In this document: piece after piece, positions 36,212 to 47,835 of the stretch | Layout: the number at the start of each line of letters is the position of its first letter | Position numbering within the stretch: position 1 is the first letter of the stretch | DNA from: Strobilurus pachycystidiatus | Taxonomy: Eukaryota; Basidiomycota; Agaricomycetes; Agaricales; Physalacriaceae | Direction of reading: 5' to 3' | DNA length: 64,000 nucleotides | NCBI GenBank assembly: GCA_019915135.1 | Contig: JAHLMK010000004.1 | Location: forward strand, 558,001-622,000 | Made by a program: the position numbers and the translations under genes | Notes under the pieces: model-generated | What the model was told of the DNA's origin: nothing | The model's database searches: none | Seen by the model: only the letters and a program-made list of their open reading frames with translations

Positions 36212-39200
36212 ATGAGCGAAAGCACGTTGACGACGCCGCAGGACGATGCGGAGCGCGTGAGTGGCAAATATTCCCATCTATCCCGTCATTCACGCCGCAA
36301 ATACCATCCAGATTCGGATGAGGAGATTGCAACGGCTCCAGGGTGCATCGTCGTCTTCAAGCACATCTTCTACAACGACATCGACAAGCGCGACGCCCGT
36401 CCCGAGTTCAACGCCGCCGCCCGCCACCCCGACCCGCCCACCGGCCAAGAAACCCGTAGTAGCACCACCGACACCACCTGTCGTTCCATCGCCTGCACCC
36501 CAGAAGAAGAGGGCGCCCATCAAACTTGACATCCCTTCATGGACACGCGAAAGCATATGCCGGATATTGTCTGTGACACTCGAGGTGAGCCGGCCCAATA
36601 ACAAACGGACACCGAGCCACTCATCCAGCATCGCGCTCAGAAATCCGAGGCCGAGGGAAGCGGTTACGAGCTTGTCTGGCTGAAGAATCTTGCGGAAGAG
36701 TTGGCGTCGGAAGGGCTCAATGGTGTGTTCCCACAGGATAGCGCCGCGCGTCCGACTGATGGATTCACAGCCCAAGCTATTGACGAATCCCTGACCGACC
36801 GCTTACTCATTGCCCGTCTGGAAATTGACCCCAATGGCATGCAGTAAGCCACTGCGCTTGACCATTCTTCATTCACCTCAATGTTCCCAGAGACGATGTA
36901 GAATATATGGCCGTCATCGCCAGCCTTCCGGCAGAACAGACCGTATTTGAGTATCTCGTTGGATGCTGGAAACGGCTGAACACTGCGCGTTCGAACCTCT
37001 TGAAAAAGGTACCGTTGACCCACTTGTACCATTGTAGTTCCCTCATTTCGCGTATAGGGATATCTACCCGCAGACACGCAGACAGCCATGACGAAACTCG
37101 AGAAAGTTCGCGACCTGATCATCAGCTACGCCGGATTAACGCTGCAGGAGCCAGAGATGTTCCCACAACCCCATAATCGTCTCCTCGGCGCACACGAGTT
37201 GGTCGAACCACTTTTGTCCCTCTCAGCGCTCTCCGCACCTCTACTCTCTGGTCCATCTTCGGCGCCTAATAAACTCGGTCCATCCGATATTGATCAATTC
37301 TTGCAAGACCTTGCTCGCAGGTTTGAGCCTGATGACGAACTGGAGGGCGTTTTAGGGAACACTGTCCGCTTGTTATTATTTCACTCGTCTCTCGCCAGGC
37401 CTGAAGGAGTCGGCGCTGGAGACTCTGTGTGGCGGGGCGTGATAGGCGGTCTTGAGGCTCTCGTTTCGGTCAAGCCCGTAGCCATTATGATCACAAAGAT
37501 GGAGGAATGGAATCCGCCAACGGCCACAGCAGCCAACTTTGAGCTGGTATCACTCATGGGCCCATTGTGTCGTCTGGGTGTATTTCCAAGGGAATGGCCC
37601 GGTATCGCACAGACCTACTTTTCGGAGCCGGAGAAGCGAACAAGGGCCGATGTGGACTCGTCGAATGCCAGTCTACGCGGAACTCTGAAGAGTTTACAGG
37701 TGCGACTCATATATGGCATGTCCTATAAGTGCTTGAACTCTTCGTCGAAATCTAGTCATCGCTCTATGCAATCTTCAACACTCTCGTCCGGGCATCACCA
37801 CAGTCCCGAGAAGCAGTGTTGAACTACTTTGCGCGAGCTATAACACTGAACGTCAAGCGTACCGGCATGCAGGTTGGTCAAGTTTGTCTTCCTGGCTAGT
37901 GGCCGTTGCTGAAGCGACGGGAAGGTTGATCCAGCGACTGTTGCAACTGACAGCTTCTTGTTCAACTTGAGCACTGTCCTTCTCCACTTCGCGGAGCCCT
38001 TCATGGACGCTAACTACACGAAGGTACTTGTGTATCCCTTTATCCCAGAGACATGCTAATGCTTCCATAGATGGACCGTATCGATCCGGCCTACTACGCA
38101 AAGACGAGCCGCCTCGACCTGGGAGACGAGACCAGAATAAAAGCTGATAGTAAGGAGGCTAACGAATGGGCTGAACAGAACAAGTCTGCACCAGGAGGTA
38201 TCAGGGAACAACACCACCTGCTCTCAACCTGTGCTCATTCACTTGTATAGCGCCACCACCGAACTTCATATCTGACATCTTCTACCTCACCATCGCCATG
38301 GGCCACTACGGCCATCTGCGCACGATACACAACTTCAACGAAACGTCCAAACAAATCGATGACATTCAGCGGCATCTGGATTACCTTAATGGTGATGGGT
38401 CATGGATGGGGGTATGTCATGGGCGTTTATTTTACCCTAAATCTACATGCTAATCCCCGGTAGACGCCCCTCCAATCTCGACGCCAAGCAGCCATCAACA
38501 CGGTGAAGGTGAGGCTTTCATCGCGCAGTATCGATGACCTTTAGCTGACCGACATTTGCAGGTGGAGATGGCGAAAATTCGCTCATCACAGTTTGCGTAT
38601 CAAGTTCAGCTCCTAGATCCCGAATTCGTGATTCGTAACATCGAGTTCACCAATTTCCTGTCGACGTGGTTAATACGGCAAGCCGAGCCGAGGAGGTTGC
38701 ATCCCACGCCTCTGGTAGAGTACGTAGACTGAAATCAAGCGAGACCGCGAAACGGGACTGATTGATATGTACGTAGGCTTCCTCTACCGACTGAAGTACC
38801 CATGGCTTTCAGGGTACTACCGGAATATATTATCGAAGAGATTATTGAGTATTACTTATTCACTGTGCAGTACGTTGACTGTTCACATTTCGAGACTCAA
38901 TGCCAAGGCTGACGTTCTATCCAGGCACGTACCAGAGAAGTTTGAGTTGTCTGGCAAGACCGAGCTTGTCGTCTTTGCACTGACGTTCTTGTCGTCAACA
39001 TGGTATATCAAGAACCCGTTCCTGAAGGCGAAGATCAACGATGTATATCTCACTCACGTATCGACGCGAGCCTATTCTGATCAAAGTCACAGATGCTCTT
39101 CATGGGCATTTGGGACTACAACGGTCGAAAGAATGGCGGTCTATTAGGCTACATGCTCAATTCACACCCGTTGGCGTTGAAGCATCTCATGTCAACGCTC

Positions 39201-40510
39201 ATGCATTTCTATATTGGTATGGCTGAGGAATATTTTCAATTGGAGTGCGTGCTGACATGATTTCGACAGAGGTTGAACAGACCGGGGCGAGTTCCCAGTT
39301 CTACGACAAATTCAGTACGATATGTCATGTCTGTTAATTCTGTGGTTGACTGTCTCCCCCATATCTAGATTCCAGACGAAGCATTGCGGCGATCTTGAAA
39401 GTGATTTGGGATAATCCTACCCACCGTGATGCTCTCAATGCCGAAGCTAGGTCAGTCTCTGAAATAATTCAGCTCGAATTGCTTCTCAATTGAACTTAGG
39501 AACGTCGACAAATTCGTCCGCTTCATCAACCTGATGATCAACGACGTTACCTATCTCATGGACGAGTCTTTGGGAGAACTCACTCAAATTCACAACATCC
39601 AGGTTGAGATGGATGACCCAGGGTGGCAGTCACAATCGCAGGAACACCGACGCGAACGTGAAGGCACTCTTCGTCAGCTGGAGCGACATGCCTCGGGCTA
39701 CATCAGTCTTGGCCGTTCCACCGTCGAACTGTTGAAAGTTTTCACTGCGCAAACCAAGGCGCCGTTCATGATGCCCGAAATCGTGGACCGTCTAGCCGCT
39801 ATGCTGGATTACAACCTGGTTGCGCTTGTTGGTCCGAAGTATCAAGAGCTCCGGGTGCGGAACGCGGAGAAGTATCGGTTCGACCCGAGGCGGCTGCTTG
39901 GCGACATCCTGCAGGTCTTTATCAATCTGAGCGACCAGGATGAGTTTGCACAGGCTGTGGCGAATGACGGACGGAGTTACAGCAAGGAGCTGTTCGATTC
40001 CGCTGAGCGCATCGCGTTGAAGAGGAGTGTCAAGACGGAGGCTGAGATCGAAATCTTGAGGGCGTTTGTCGAAAAGGTCGAGGTGGCGAAGGCTTCAATG
40101 GAAGCGGAGGAGGAATTGGGCGATCTTCCTGATGAGTTCCTGGGTGCGTATATTCTTCGCCTCCTTTTATTGTTTTTGCTCATCCTTGCTATTCCAGACC
40201 CACTCATGTTCACTGTGATGCGCGATCCTGTCACATTACCTTCGTCGAAAGCGATTGTCGACCGCTCGACAATCAAATCGCATCTGCTTTCTGACACGAC
40301 TGATCCGTTCAATCGTGTTCCACTGCGTATCGAGGATGTCATACCGAGTGAGTCTCACTTCTAGCAGCCTTCCTCATCGCCAACACCAATTGATGAATGA
40401 TTGTAGACACTGAACTGAAAACTCGCATCGACAATTTTTTGGTCGAAAGGCGACAGAAAAAGAACGCTCCGGCGGCTACGGAAGAAAGTACAGCTATGCA
40501 TGTAGACTGA
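36212..40510 (+). CDS. UFD2: Ubiquitin conjugation factor E4 (UFD2 family)
   Basis: A multi-exon gene (roughly 1,100 residues) starting [15 protein letters not shown] and ending [10 protein letters not shown]. After a Ser/Thr/Pro-rich linker comes the UFD2 core: [57 protein letters not shown] and [19 protein letters not shown]. The C-terminal U-box is complete ([19 protein letters not shown], then [19 protein letters not shown]). E4/UFD2 extends ubiquitin chains on substrates for delivery to Cdc48 and the proteasome. All junctions followed by hand are GT-AG and in frame, so the gene appears intact. It is followed by a convergent gene 466 bases away. Confidence 0.92.
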
Positions 40511-40975
40511 TTGTGAATGTAACTTGTAGATGTCGATTGCTTTCAATGTAACAATATATCAATGCATCTCGGTATGAACATTCTCAGGTCGGAGCTTCCA
40601 AAATCATGTCAGTGATGATGTGTGTGAGGATGGCTCCACGATAGTCAAGACATGAAGCACGATCATACGCGAACGCCTTGGAGAAAGAGGGCAAGAAGGT
40701 GGTATGAGGGCTGGCTGTCAGACAGAGCGTCCCTATAAGTCGTCCGGCAGCGAGTCATCAGGAACCGATGATCAGTGAACAAATGCACCCCGGTGGGCTA
40801 CCAAGCACGATAATGAACGTACTGCAAGAAATAAAGAAGATTGGACGGTTGACTGTCAGAAGAAAGCAAGGATGGGCTTGGCCGGGTAAGAGATCCAGAA
40901 GACAGTGTTATTCTTGAGTGATGTAGGATTAGTAGTAAACGCATGTTAGATTACGATAAATAAGCTGATTCAAGC
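40511..40975. other. Convergent intergenic region
   Basis: 465 bases between UFD2 (+) and the mitochondrial AsnRS gene (-); no gene recognised. Confidence 0.4.
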
Positions 40976-42498
40976 CTACAGCAGCATCTTGCCAGCCCAT
41001 CTTGGCATCGGTACGCACTCTCTGACGTTATCGATGCCGCCCAGCCACGACACCAACCGCTCGAAGCCCATCCCGTACCCTCCATGCGGCGCGCCACCGT
41101 ATCTTCTCAAGTCTTGGTACCACGCATACTCCGTTCCATTCAGGCCGTCCTTCTCCATCTTGTACGTTAAGATATCTGGGCGTTCCTCCCTTACCGACCC
41201 GCCAACGAGCTCTCCGATGTAAGGTACCAGGAGGTCGAAGCAGGCGACGGTTTTTCCATCGGCGTTTTCACGCATATAGAAGGGCTTCATCTCCTTGGGG
41301 TAGTCTGTCACGAACACGGGGCCCCCGATGATGACCTCTGAAAGATACTTCTCGTGTTCGCTCTGTAGAGACTGACCCCACGTCGGCGTGAACACGAACG
41401 GGACAGAGGGAGACGCGTCCGAAAGCAGTTGGACAGCTTCGGTGTATGTGATACGAGCCCAGTCTTTCTCCAAACAGGACAAAAGCGCTCTCTTCCGCCT
41501 CTGGTCTCCGTCTGTCCACAACGTTCCAAATTCTTCGGATTGAGATACGTCGCGCGCAAGCGTCTTGAGGCTGTCCTCTACGAGGCTGCATATTCCTTGG
41601 AGGCCGTCGCCGGTGACGTCCATCCATTCGGCCTCGAGCATCCAGAATTCGGCGAGATGGCGATTGGTTTGGGAACGCTCGGCTCGGAAGCAAGGCGACA
41701 ATGTGTAGACGCGTGAAAGACCGGCCGCAAGGGCTTCGAGGTGGAGTTGGGAAGATACGGTCAAATGCGCTGGTCGTCCAAAGAACTCTTCGCCCTCCTT
41801 AGATATCTGAGCAAGTCGAAAAGTCTCTCCGGCACCCTCGGCATCGTTCGCAGTGAGGATTGGTGTGTGCGTAAATTGGAAACCTTGCATCTAGGTAAAG
41901 ATGAGCTGGAATAAATGGAATGGAAGAAGGTGTACATCGAAATATTCCACAATCAACCGCATAAGTCGACTGCGTAGTCGGAGCATGGCGCCAACTTGGC
42001 TGGTACGAGAGCGCAAGTGCAAATTTTCGCGTAAATGCTCTATGGAAAGTTGCTGCTTTTGAATCGGATAGACCTTCAGAAACGCGTCAACTGAGCAGTA
42101 CGACTGGGCAGATTAACACGCACTTCGGGATCACATTCTCCCAGTATTTCTGTCCTCTCGACAAGCAGCTCTTTATCCTGCTTTTGGCCTGGGCTGTCGA
42201 CTAATTTGCCCGTCAGACGAACGCTTGCCCCGTTGGTAACCCTTTTGACTGAGTAAGTTAGTATGAACGCGCCGTCAGCAGGGCAGCAAGCGCACTTTTC
42301 GTTTAGTATGCCATCGGCAAAGACTGCCTGGAGCCCTTGTGATGAACTGCCATCGCTGACGACAGCAAACGCTACTCTTTTTTGACGTCGTACAGACTTG
42401 ATGAACCCTGTGACGGACACCAGCTCTTCTGGGGCGGCTTTGAGGCGCGAGATGATAGGTGGAAGACGATAGAGGAGCCGCGTGACTGACGGCCTCAT
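40976..42498 (-). CDS. Asparaginyl-tRNA synthetase, probably mitochondrial
   Basis: Four exons (42296-42498, 42124-42241, 41936-42073, 40976-41890) give 457 residues. The enzyme charges tRNA-Asn with asparagine. The N-terminal OB-fold has VTGFIKSVRRQKRVAFAVV; the catalytic domain shows motif 2 (CFRAERSQTNRHLAEFWMLE) and motif 3 (GGYGMGFERLVSW), as in class IIb synthetases. The compact size and Arg/Leu N-terminus (MRPSVTRLLYRLPP) fit the mitochondrial form (yeast SLM5). Intron 1 uses an AAG acceptor; keeping it would insert a Cys-rich stretch (CACCPADGAF) not expected in this family, and it contains a branch-like ACTAAC. Confidence 0.85.
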
Positions 42499-42933
42499 CG
42501 TCGGTCGCGGAGAAGAGATTCAAGAGTGGTGATCGACTATTGTCACTCAGCGTCAGTCATTGCCCAACCGTCATGACATAAACCTGCTCAAACTCAGAGT
42601 GCATTGTCTCCGACCATCCTTGACTCTGGACTCCCAATCAAATCACAGGTACTGTAACAAAAGCGAAGACTATGTATGCATTCGATATTACTCTATGAAA
42701 TCTTTGAAAATACGTTTTGGTTCTTGAGGAATGGTAAGGAAAATGCAGTTAAGCAATCCGAAAGCAAATGTGCATAGCAGTCTTTGTAGATATACAACTG
42801 ACGGTACGAGACCGTGTTGAGCAGAAAGGATATCGAATAGACACAAGATCACAGTACCAAGATACTAACATCGTTGACCTCCTGTGACAGACTGTAAACG
42901 ATAACCAGGCAGGCATTGAAGATATTTACCTCG

Positions 42934-44581
42934 TCATTGCGAAGAGGTAGACAACGACATGGGAACAACATCGACCTCACGCTGAGGCATCTGCTGTTCC
43001 TCTTCTAGAGGAGTGGCACGAACCGAGTTTTTCGTCGTACGCCGTGACGTGCTGGAGTCAGAACTTGTCGCCGAAGATTTGGGAGGCCGCTTGCGCTTAT
43101 GGCCGGTCGTGTTCGACGGAGGCATGCTCGCAGGCTAGTGAATCGCCATCAGTGACAAAGGAATGAGGAGACTTCGAAAGTCTTACCGTCAGAGGATTCG
43201 GCATCACTGAGAACGATTCACTGTCCAGATTATCGAAAACTTCAGCCCCGAACCATTCTCTCCCACATTCCAAGAACTCCTCCGCGAGTGATTTCTTCAC
43301 ATACGTACGAGGCGTCGGCGGAGACAGCTTGGTCGCGCTCGGTCGAAGGTTATACGCAGTCATAGACACCGGTTCTGGGAAGAATTCCACCGCCCTCAAT
43401 GCGACAGTCGCGTACTCCGCACCGTAATGTTCATCGATTTCATCCTCGGGCAATCCGACGCCCTTGCGATGTGGACGTCTCTTTGGGACGGAAGGTGAAC
43501 TGGGTAAGGTAGCACGAGGTACCTGTGCGGGCACGTCGCGAGCTTGGGACGATGATGGCGCAGGAACGTCGGGTTCCGGGGAAGCTGTTGGAGAGTGTGC
43601 ATCGAGGAAGAGACTTTGCTTTTGCTTCTGACGCGTAGAACGCGGTCTAGTAGGTGTGGAGGAACGGTTGGAGGTGGAGTTGACTTCTTGATTGTTGTTG
43701 AACATATTGGATAGCGCTGCGGCGAGGCTGTTCGAATCTCCCTCCCGATACAACGGGGTAGACTCCCTCTCCTGCTCCTCCTGTAGTTCATCTTCTTCAG
43801 CATGGACCTCATCCTGCTCCTCTTCAACCTGGGAATCCTCTGCCTCCCTGAGAGCTGTGAAAGTTGGCTCGGGGACGACCTGATGGTTATCGCCATCCTC
43901 CATCTCAATATCCTCCTCATGAACGCCCGAGATCCCCGAAGACGCGACCGTGGCACTCGAAAACGCTTCGCTCCCCAAGCCCACATCGGAGATAGCATCC
44001 AAAGAGACCTCTGGACTGATGAGTTCTAGCACTTCCTGTTCCCGGTCGAGATTCCTCGCTATCTCGGATAGTGGCGCGACGGCAGATTCTAGAGCAGCGG
44101 CGAGCTTCCCAGCGAATGCGGTGCTGTTCTTTGGGGGCTCCAACAACTCGGGCAACATCCCGTCAAAGGAAGAGTGTCCGTCGTCGTCCGGCAGCGCTGT
44201 AGAGTCATCGTCAGGATCAAGTCTTCCACTGATGCCTGCAACTGGTTCTTGTCCAATAAGCTTGGTTGATGCGGAACGGGCCCAAGAAGCAGCGGTATCT
44301 GAATCGGCATCGGCATTTTCGTTATCAGAGCTTGGAACCGGCGTAGCGACAGCTTTGCTGGGCGACGCATTTCTGGAGCGCGTTGCAGATTGACGAGGAA
44401 CAAGGACACCTAGAAACTTGGATGGAGAGGTTGTGGAGATTGGGTCTCTCGGGCCCAGGGTGGAGACTCCCGGTAGCATTCCTGATTTGGAAGGGGAGTT
44501 TCGAGCGCGCAAGGCAGTGCAGCACTTTGTTGCACGGCAATCAGGTGGCAAGTTGTCGCTGGTCGGGAGGTCTGGTAGCAT
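42934..44581 (-). CDS. Acidic, low-complexity hypothetical protein
   Basis: Two exons (43187-44581 and 42934-43134) give 531 residues. An in-frame TAA directly precedes the ATG, fixing the start. The protein is Ser/Pro/Glu/Asp-rich, with repeated acidic stretches (EEEQDEVHAEEDELQEEQER), basic patches (VPKRRPHRKG, GHKRKRPPK) near the C-terminus and SPSK/SPTA sites. No domain is recognised. Composition suggests a disordered nuclear protein, but that is inference from composition alone. Confidence 0.65.
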
Positions 44582-45687
44582 TTAGAAAACAACTCTTGAG
44601 GGTTTGGGAAGTTGTCACCAACAATGCTGTGCACTTCTGCGAAAGGTGAGCGTCAGGACTCAGAGCTGTACGAGACAAAAGATGGAAGATGAAAGAATGA
44701 AAAGTTGGTTCCAGATCAAGAGGAGTTCCCATGGACCAGCTAGGAAGCAATGAGTGACAATTCTGTCAGGGTCATTGCTGGACAACCTTTTTGAAGGTCT
44801 ATGGTCCAGCCGACCAAGTCTCAAGACTTTCTTGCAAGAAGGTGTCAATTAAAGATCTGCTTGGAATTGGGACTCTGTCCACAAAACCACGCACATAGGG
44901 CCATAAGGGAGCTTGAGCGCTGGGCGCCACTCATGTGAATGAGCAAAACCCAAGCACAAGCATAGACCACAAGAAAGACCGCTTCAAACAACTACCAATG
45001 TTGGCTTGCCGTGCAAGATAGAAGGCCAAAGGCTCAATATCTCCATCATATTGACCGGGGAAGAGCAAGAGCAGGCAGCAAGGCAAAAGAGACAACCAGA
45101 AGACAAGCAAGACGGGATGTGAACAGAATTACTTACTTACGCCTGGTTGCAGTTATCAAGAGGGCTGCTGCTGACGCTGTGTTGGCAGAGGCGGGGGATC
45201 GGTTGTGATGAAAGAACAAAGGAAAGTGTTTGGTTGTGTTTATAAGTGATTATATAGCGGCAAACGTTTCTTCCCACGGTGTTTACTGAGGCCCAGAACT
45301 GCCCTGAGCTCAGGAAAAAAATTGTAATGTGGCAGCTTTGCTTCCAAAGCCTATAGGATGCGTCTAAGCGCCGTAGAAAAAAGAGTATAAAACGCAAAAT
45401 ATATGGAGTGTCGCGGATCGAACCGAGGACCGGATTCACGACCCTGTCCCATTGATTTCCTGCGCCACTTAACTTACGAAAGACTATGAATCGACTTCGA
45501 ATCCTCACACACCAACATTCTAGCAGAATGATAACTTCTTTCTTATTCTCTATCAGCAATAAATGTCAGAGTCTCAAAATCACCCCCGGTCAACCGGCTT
45601 GGATTGCTCAAAGCTGGGACTCCGCAGAGATTATTCTTGAGTAGAATATGTAATATGTATAATACAAGCCCAAAAGCGAAGTACAGT
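44582..45687. other. Upstream region of the acidic protein gene with a Pol III-like relic
   Basis: About 1.1 kb with no protein gene. A tRNA-like sequence with A and B boxes is at 45405-45470 on the - strand (listed separately). The rest carries no motif. Confidence 0.4.
45405..45470 (-). other. tRNA-like sequence / Pol III relic
   Basis: On the - strand an A-box match (TGGCGCAGGAA) is followed about 32 bases later by a B-box match (GGTTCGATCC), then by T4 and T6 runs (45396-45399 and 45377-45382) that could end Pol III transcription. The tRNA stems do not form: the T-arm has three mismatches and no acceptor partner is found. It is therefore a decayed tRNA or a fragment of a tRNA-derived element such as a SINE. 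Confidence 0.4.
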
Positions 45688-47066
45688 TCATGTCGTAGAG
45701 TCGTAATTGCCAGGGAGTGGTGATGAGGTATCAAGTAACGGCGTTCGTTCTGTCGCAGGCTCTACTGGCGGCTCCAGACTTTGCGTCGCCGAAGGCTCGA
45801 CATGAGATTGAGGAGGAATGTGCGGTAGCGTGACATCCGCTTTGCAAACTGGACATAGCTTCTTCCGCTGTATCAACCACTCGTCCACTTCGTCGAGGTG
45901 GAAGATGTGGTGACAGGGCAAGACGCGCACCTTGTCCCCTTTTGCAAACTCGGATAGACATATCGCGCACTCGGCCTGGTCTTCGAACCACTGGTGCGGA
46001 CGCGGGCGGGATGTCGAAGCACGCGTAGTTTCGCCTTCCGGGTTGCCTCGTTCCAGATCCGGGGTTGAATTGGACAAGCCCTCGCCGCCTTCGTGCTTCT
46101 CCCATCCCTTCCCCGTCCAAACTTGCCAGGGCAAATTGTGAACAATGTCCTCCGGAGCACGATCGCGCTGTGCTGCGCGCGCTGCACGCACGCGGTGAAT
46201 CAGCAAGGTCAAGAAGGTAAGGATGGATGGTAGGAGTAGGATGATGATGAAGGTGATTATGGGCCTGGAATATATGTTAGCGTTGCTACGCGAGCGCAGA
46301 GTTATACTTACGAGTACCACTCCCATGCAGAGTATTCCGCGGTGATTAACAGAGACAGGGTGCGAATGCCCGAATGCGACGTATTGGAAGTGGCGATTTG
46401 TTGGGACAGCTCAACGTAGTCTGCATAGCGAATGTATGTCGCGGAGATCTTGACGTCAGAAGAATCATCTGCTGGGACGTAAGAAGGCTAAGTCGAAGCG
46501 ATCTGGAGACGATTATACCTGGGCTGTACATGTTAACGAGGGTATCTGGAAGGCCAGAGCGCTCCGGATTATCGCCGCCGACGACCACAGCTCTGGCGCC
46601 GAGCCGCTGCGCCTCGCGCACTTTGTTGACAAATTCACAGCCACCCCGCTGGACGAGGGCTATCCACTTTTCGGACGGATCTGGCTGGTGGGGGCCAGAG
46701 ATGCAGAGATGTGGGCAGCCGGTGTTGCGCGAATTGTCGGATAGAGAAGAGTTCGACGGGCAAGGTGCGGTAAAGCTGTTCAGCGGAATGACATAGCCTA
46801 GTATCGGACTAGAGATCTCAGTTCCAAAAGCAGCTGGAGAGTCATTGAGAGGCAGGTTAGGCTTGCGAGGGCGTAAGGTACGCACCAGGCCGTGAAGTAA
46901 AGGAAACGACAGGCGACCGGTCGACGATCGACACGGTGCTTTCGGCTCCCCATGCCCAGCCCCACCAGCTCTTCTCAGACCGCGAGACAAAGGTGAGTAT
47001 GTGGCGCGAGTGCACTGAAGAAAGCACCGATAAAAGAAGGACGAGTTGGCAGAATAACCTGCTCAT
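45688..47066 (-). CDS. PA-TM-RING E3 ubiquitin ligase
   Basis: Four exons (46886-47066, 46519-46833, 46312-46471, 45688-46264) give 410 residues. A signal peptide ([20 protein letters not shown]) opens the protein. The lumenal PA domain contains [20 protein letters not shown] and [11 protein letters not shown] transmembrane helix ([19 protein letters not shown]) leads to a cytosolic RING-H2 ([12 protein letters not shown] ... [14 protein letters not shown] ... CPVC). The tail has ERTPLLD, an acidic dileucine sorting signal. This architecture (GRAIL/RNF13 family) is an endosomal/vacuolar membrane E3 ligase. It is transcribed away from the ENPP gene. Confidence 0.88.
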
Positions 47067-47835
47067 GATGGTCGTGAACAGGGAGGAGCCCCAATGCGCT
47101 CAGCTGCTCGTCTGCTTCTGGCCACGTGCCGCCGCCCTAGAACGGGGCCAGACAGCACGCTGAGGCTATTGACAAGGTTCTCCACTCACTTTGACAGCAT
47201 CGTAATTGCTTGGCCGGAGCTTGCAGCGATGAAGGAGTAAAAGCATTGAAGAGTCGTGAATGTCATTCTGGTACTTAGAGTATGTGCAAGTCCGTAATGA
47301 TGCATTGACCCTTATTACTTCCTACCTGACCCAGACTGAGACTTGCGCTCACCGTTCGCCTCAAAACTTGAAGATTCTGACCTGCTCGCTTTCAATCGAT
47401 GAAGTCAATCTTAGTTAACAATACTTCCATAGCCAAGAACGCGGGGTTTCTGCGTCAAATGTAATATGCCAGGGCAGTGGTTTATCGGGATTGAAGATAT
47501 TTATTTGGAAACTCCCGTCCATCTATTGGGTTAAATTGAAAGACTGATCGTACATGTAGGCGCGGCGTCGGTGGAATGTCTGGTCCTGACATTGCATGTG
47601 CTCACAATCAATCTCAAGAATCTGTCATGGTAGCAATTCGCCTGAACGAGAATCTTCCCATGTCAAGACACAAACTGAACTTGGTATGTCAAAGTCAAAA
47701 GTCGCGCCAAACGGCGCTGAACGACATGGGAGAAGCGAGGTAACCAAAGAGGCGGGCGCGAGTAACAGGCGTCAATTGCCTTATTCGTCAGGCTCCCCTA
47801 TACGGCTTGACCACCTCCATCATCGCAGTACAGGT

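Noticed and set aside
35987..36529. Long open frame overlapping the UFD2 start, with a hydrophobic stretch
   Set aside because: It is out of frame with UFD2; the UFD2 exons explain the conserved sequence here.
43396..43998. Second long - strand frame inside the acidic hypothetical gene
   Set aside because: Shadow frame caused by repetitive acidic codons; the main frame has the in-frame stop before its ATG and consistent splicing.
45405..45470. Functional tRNA gene
   Set aside because: A and B boxes match but acceptor and T stems do not pair.
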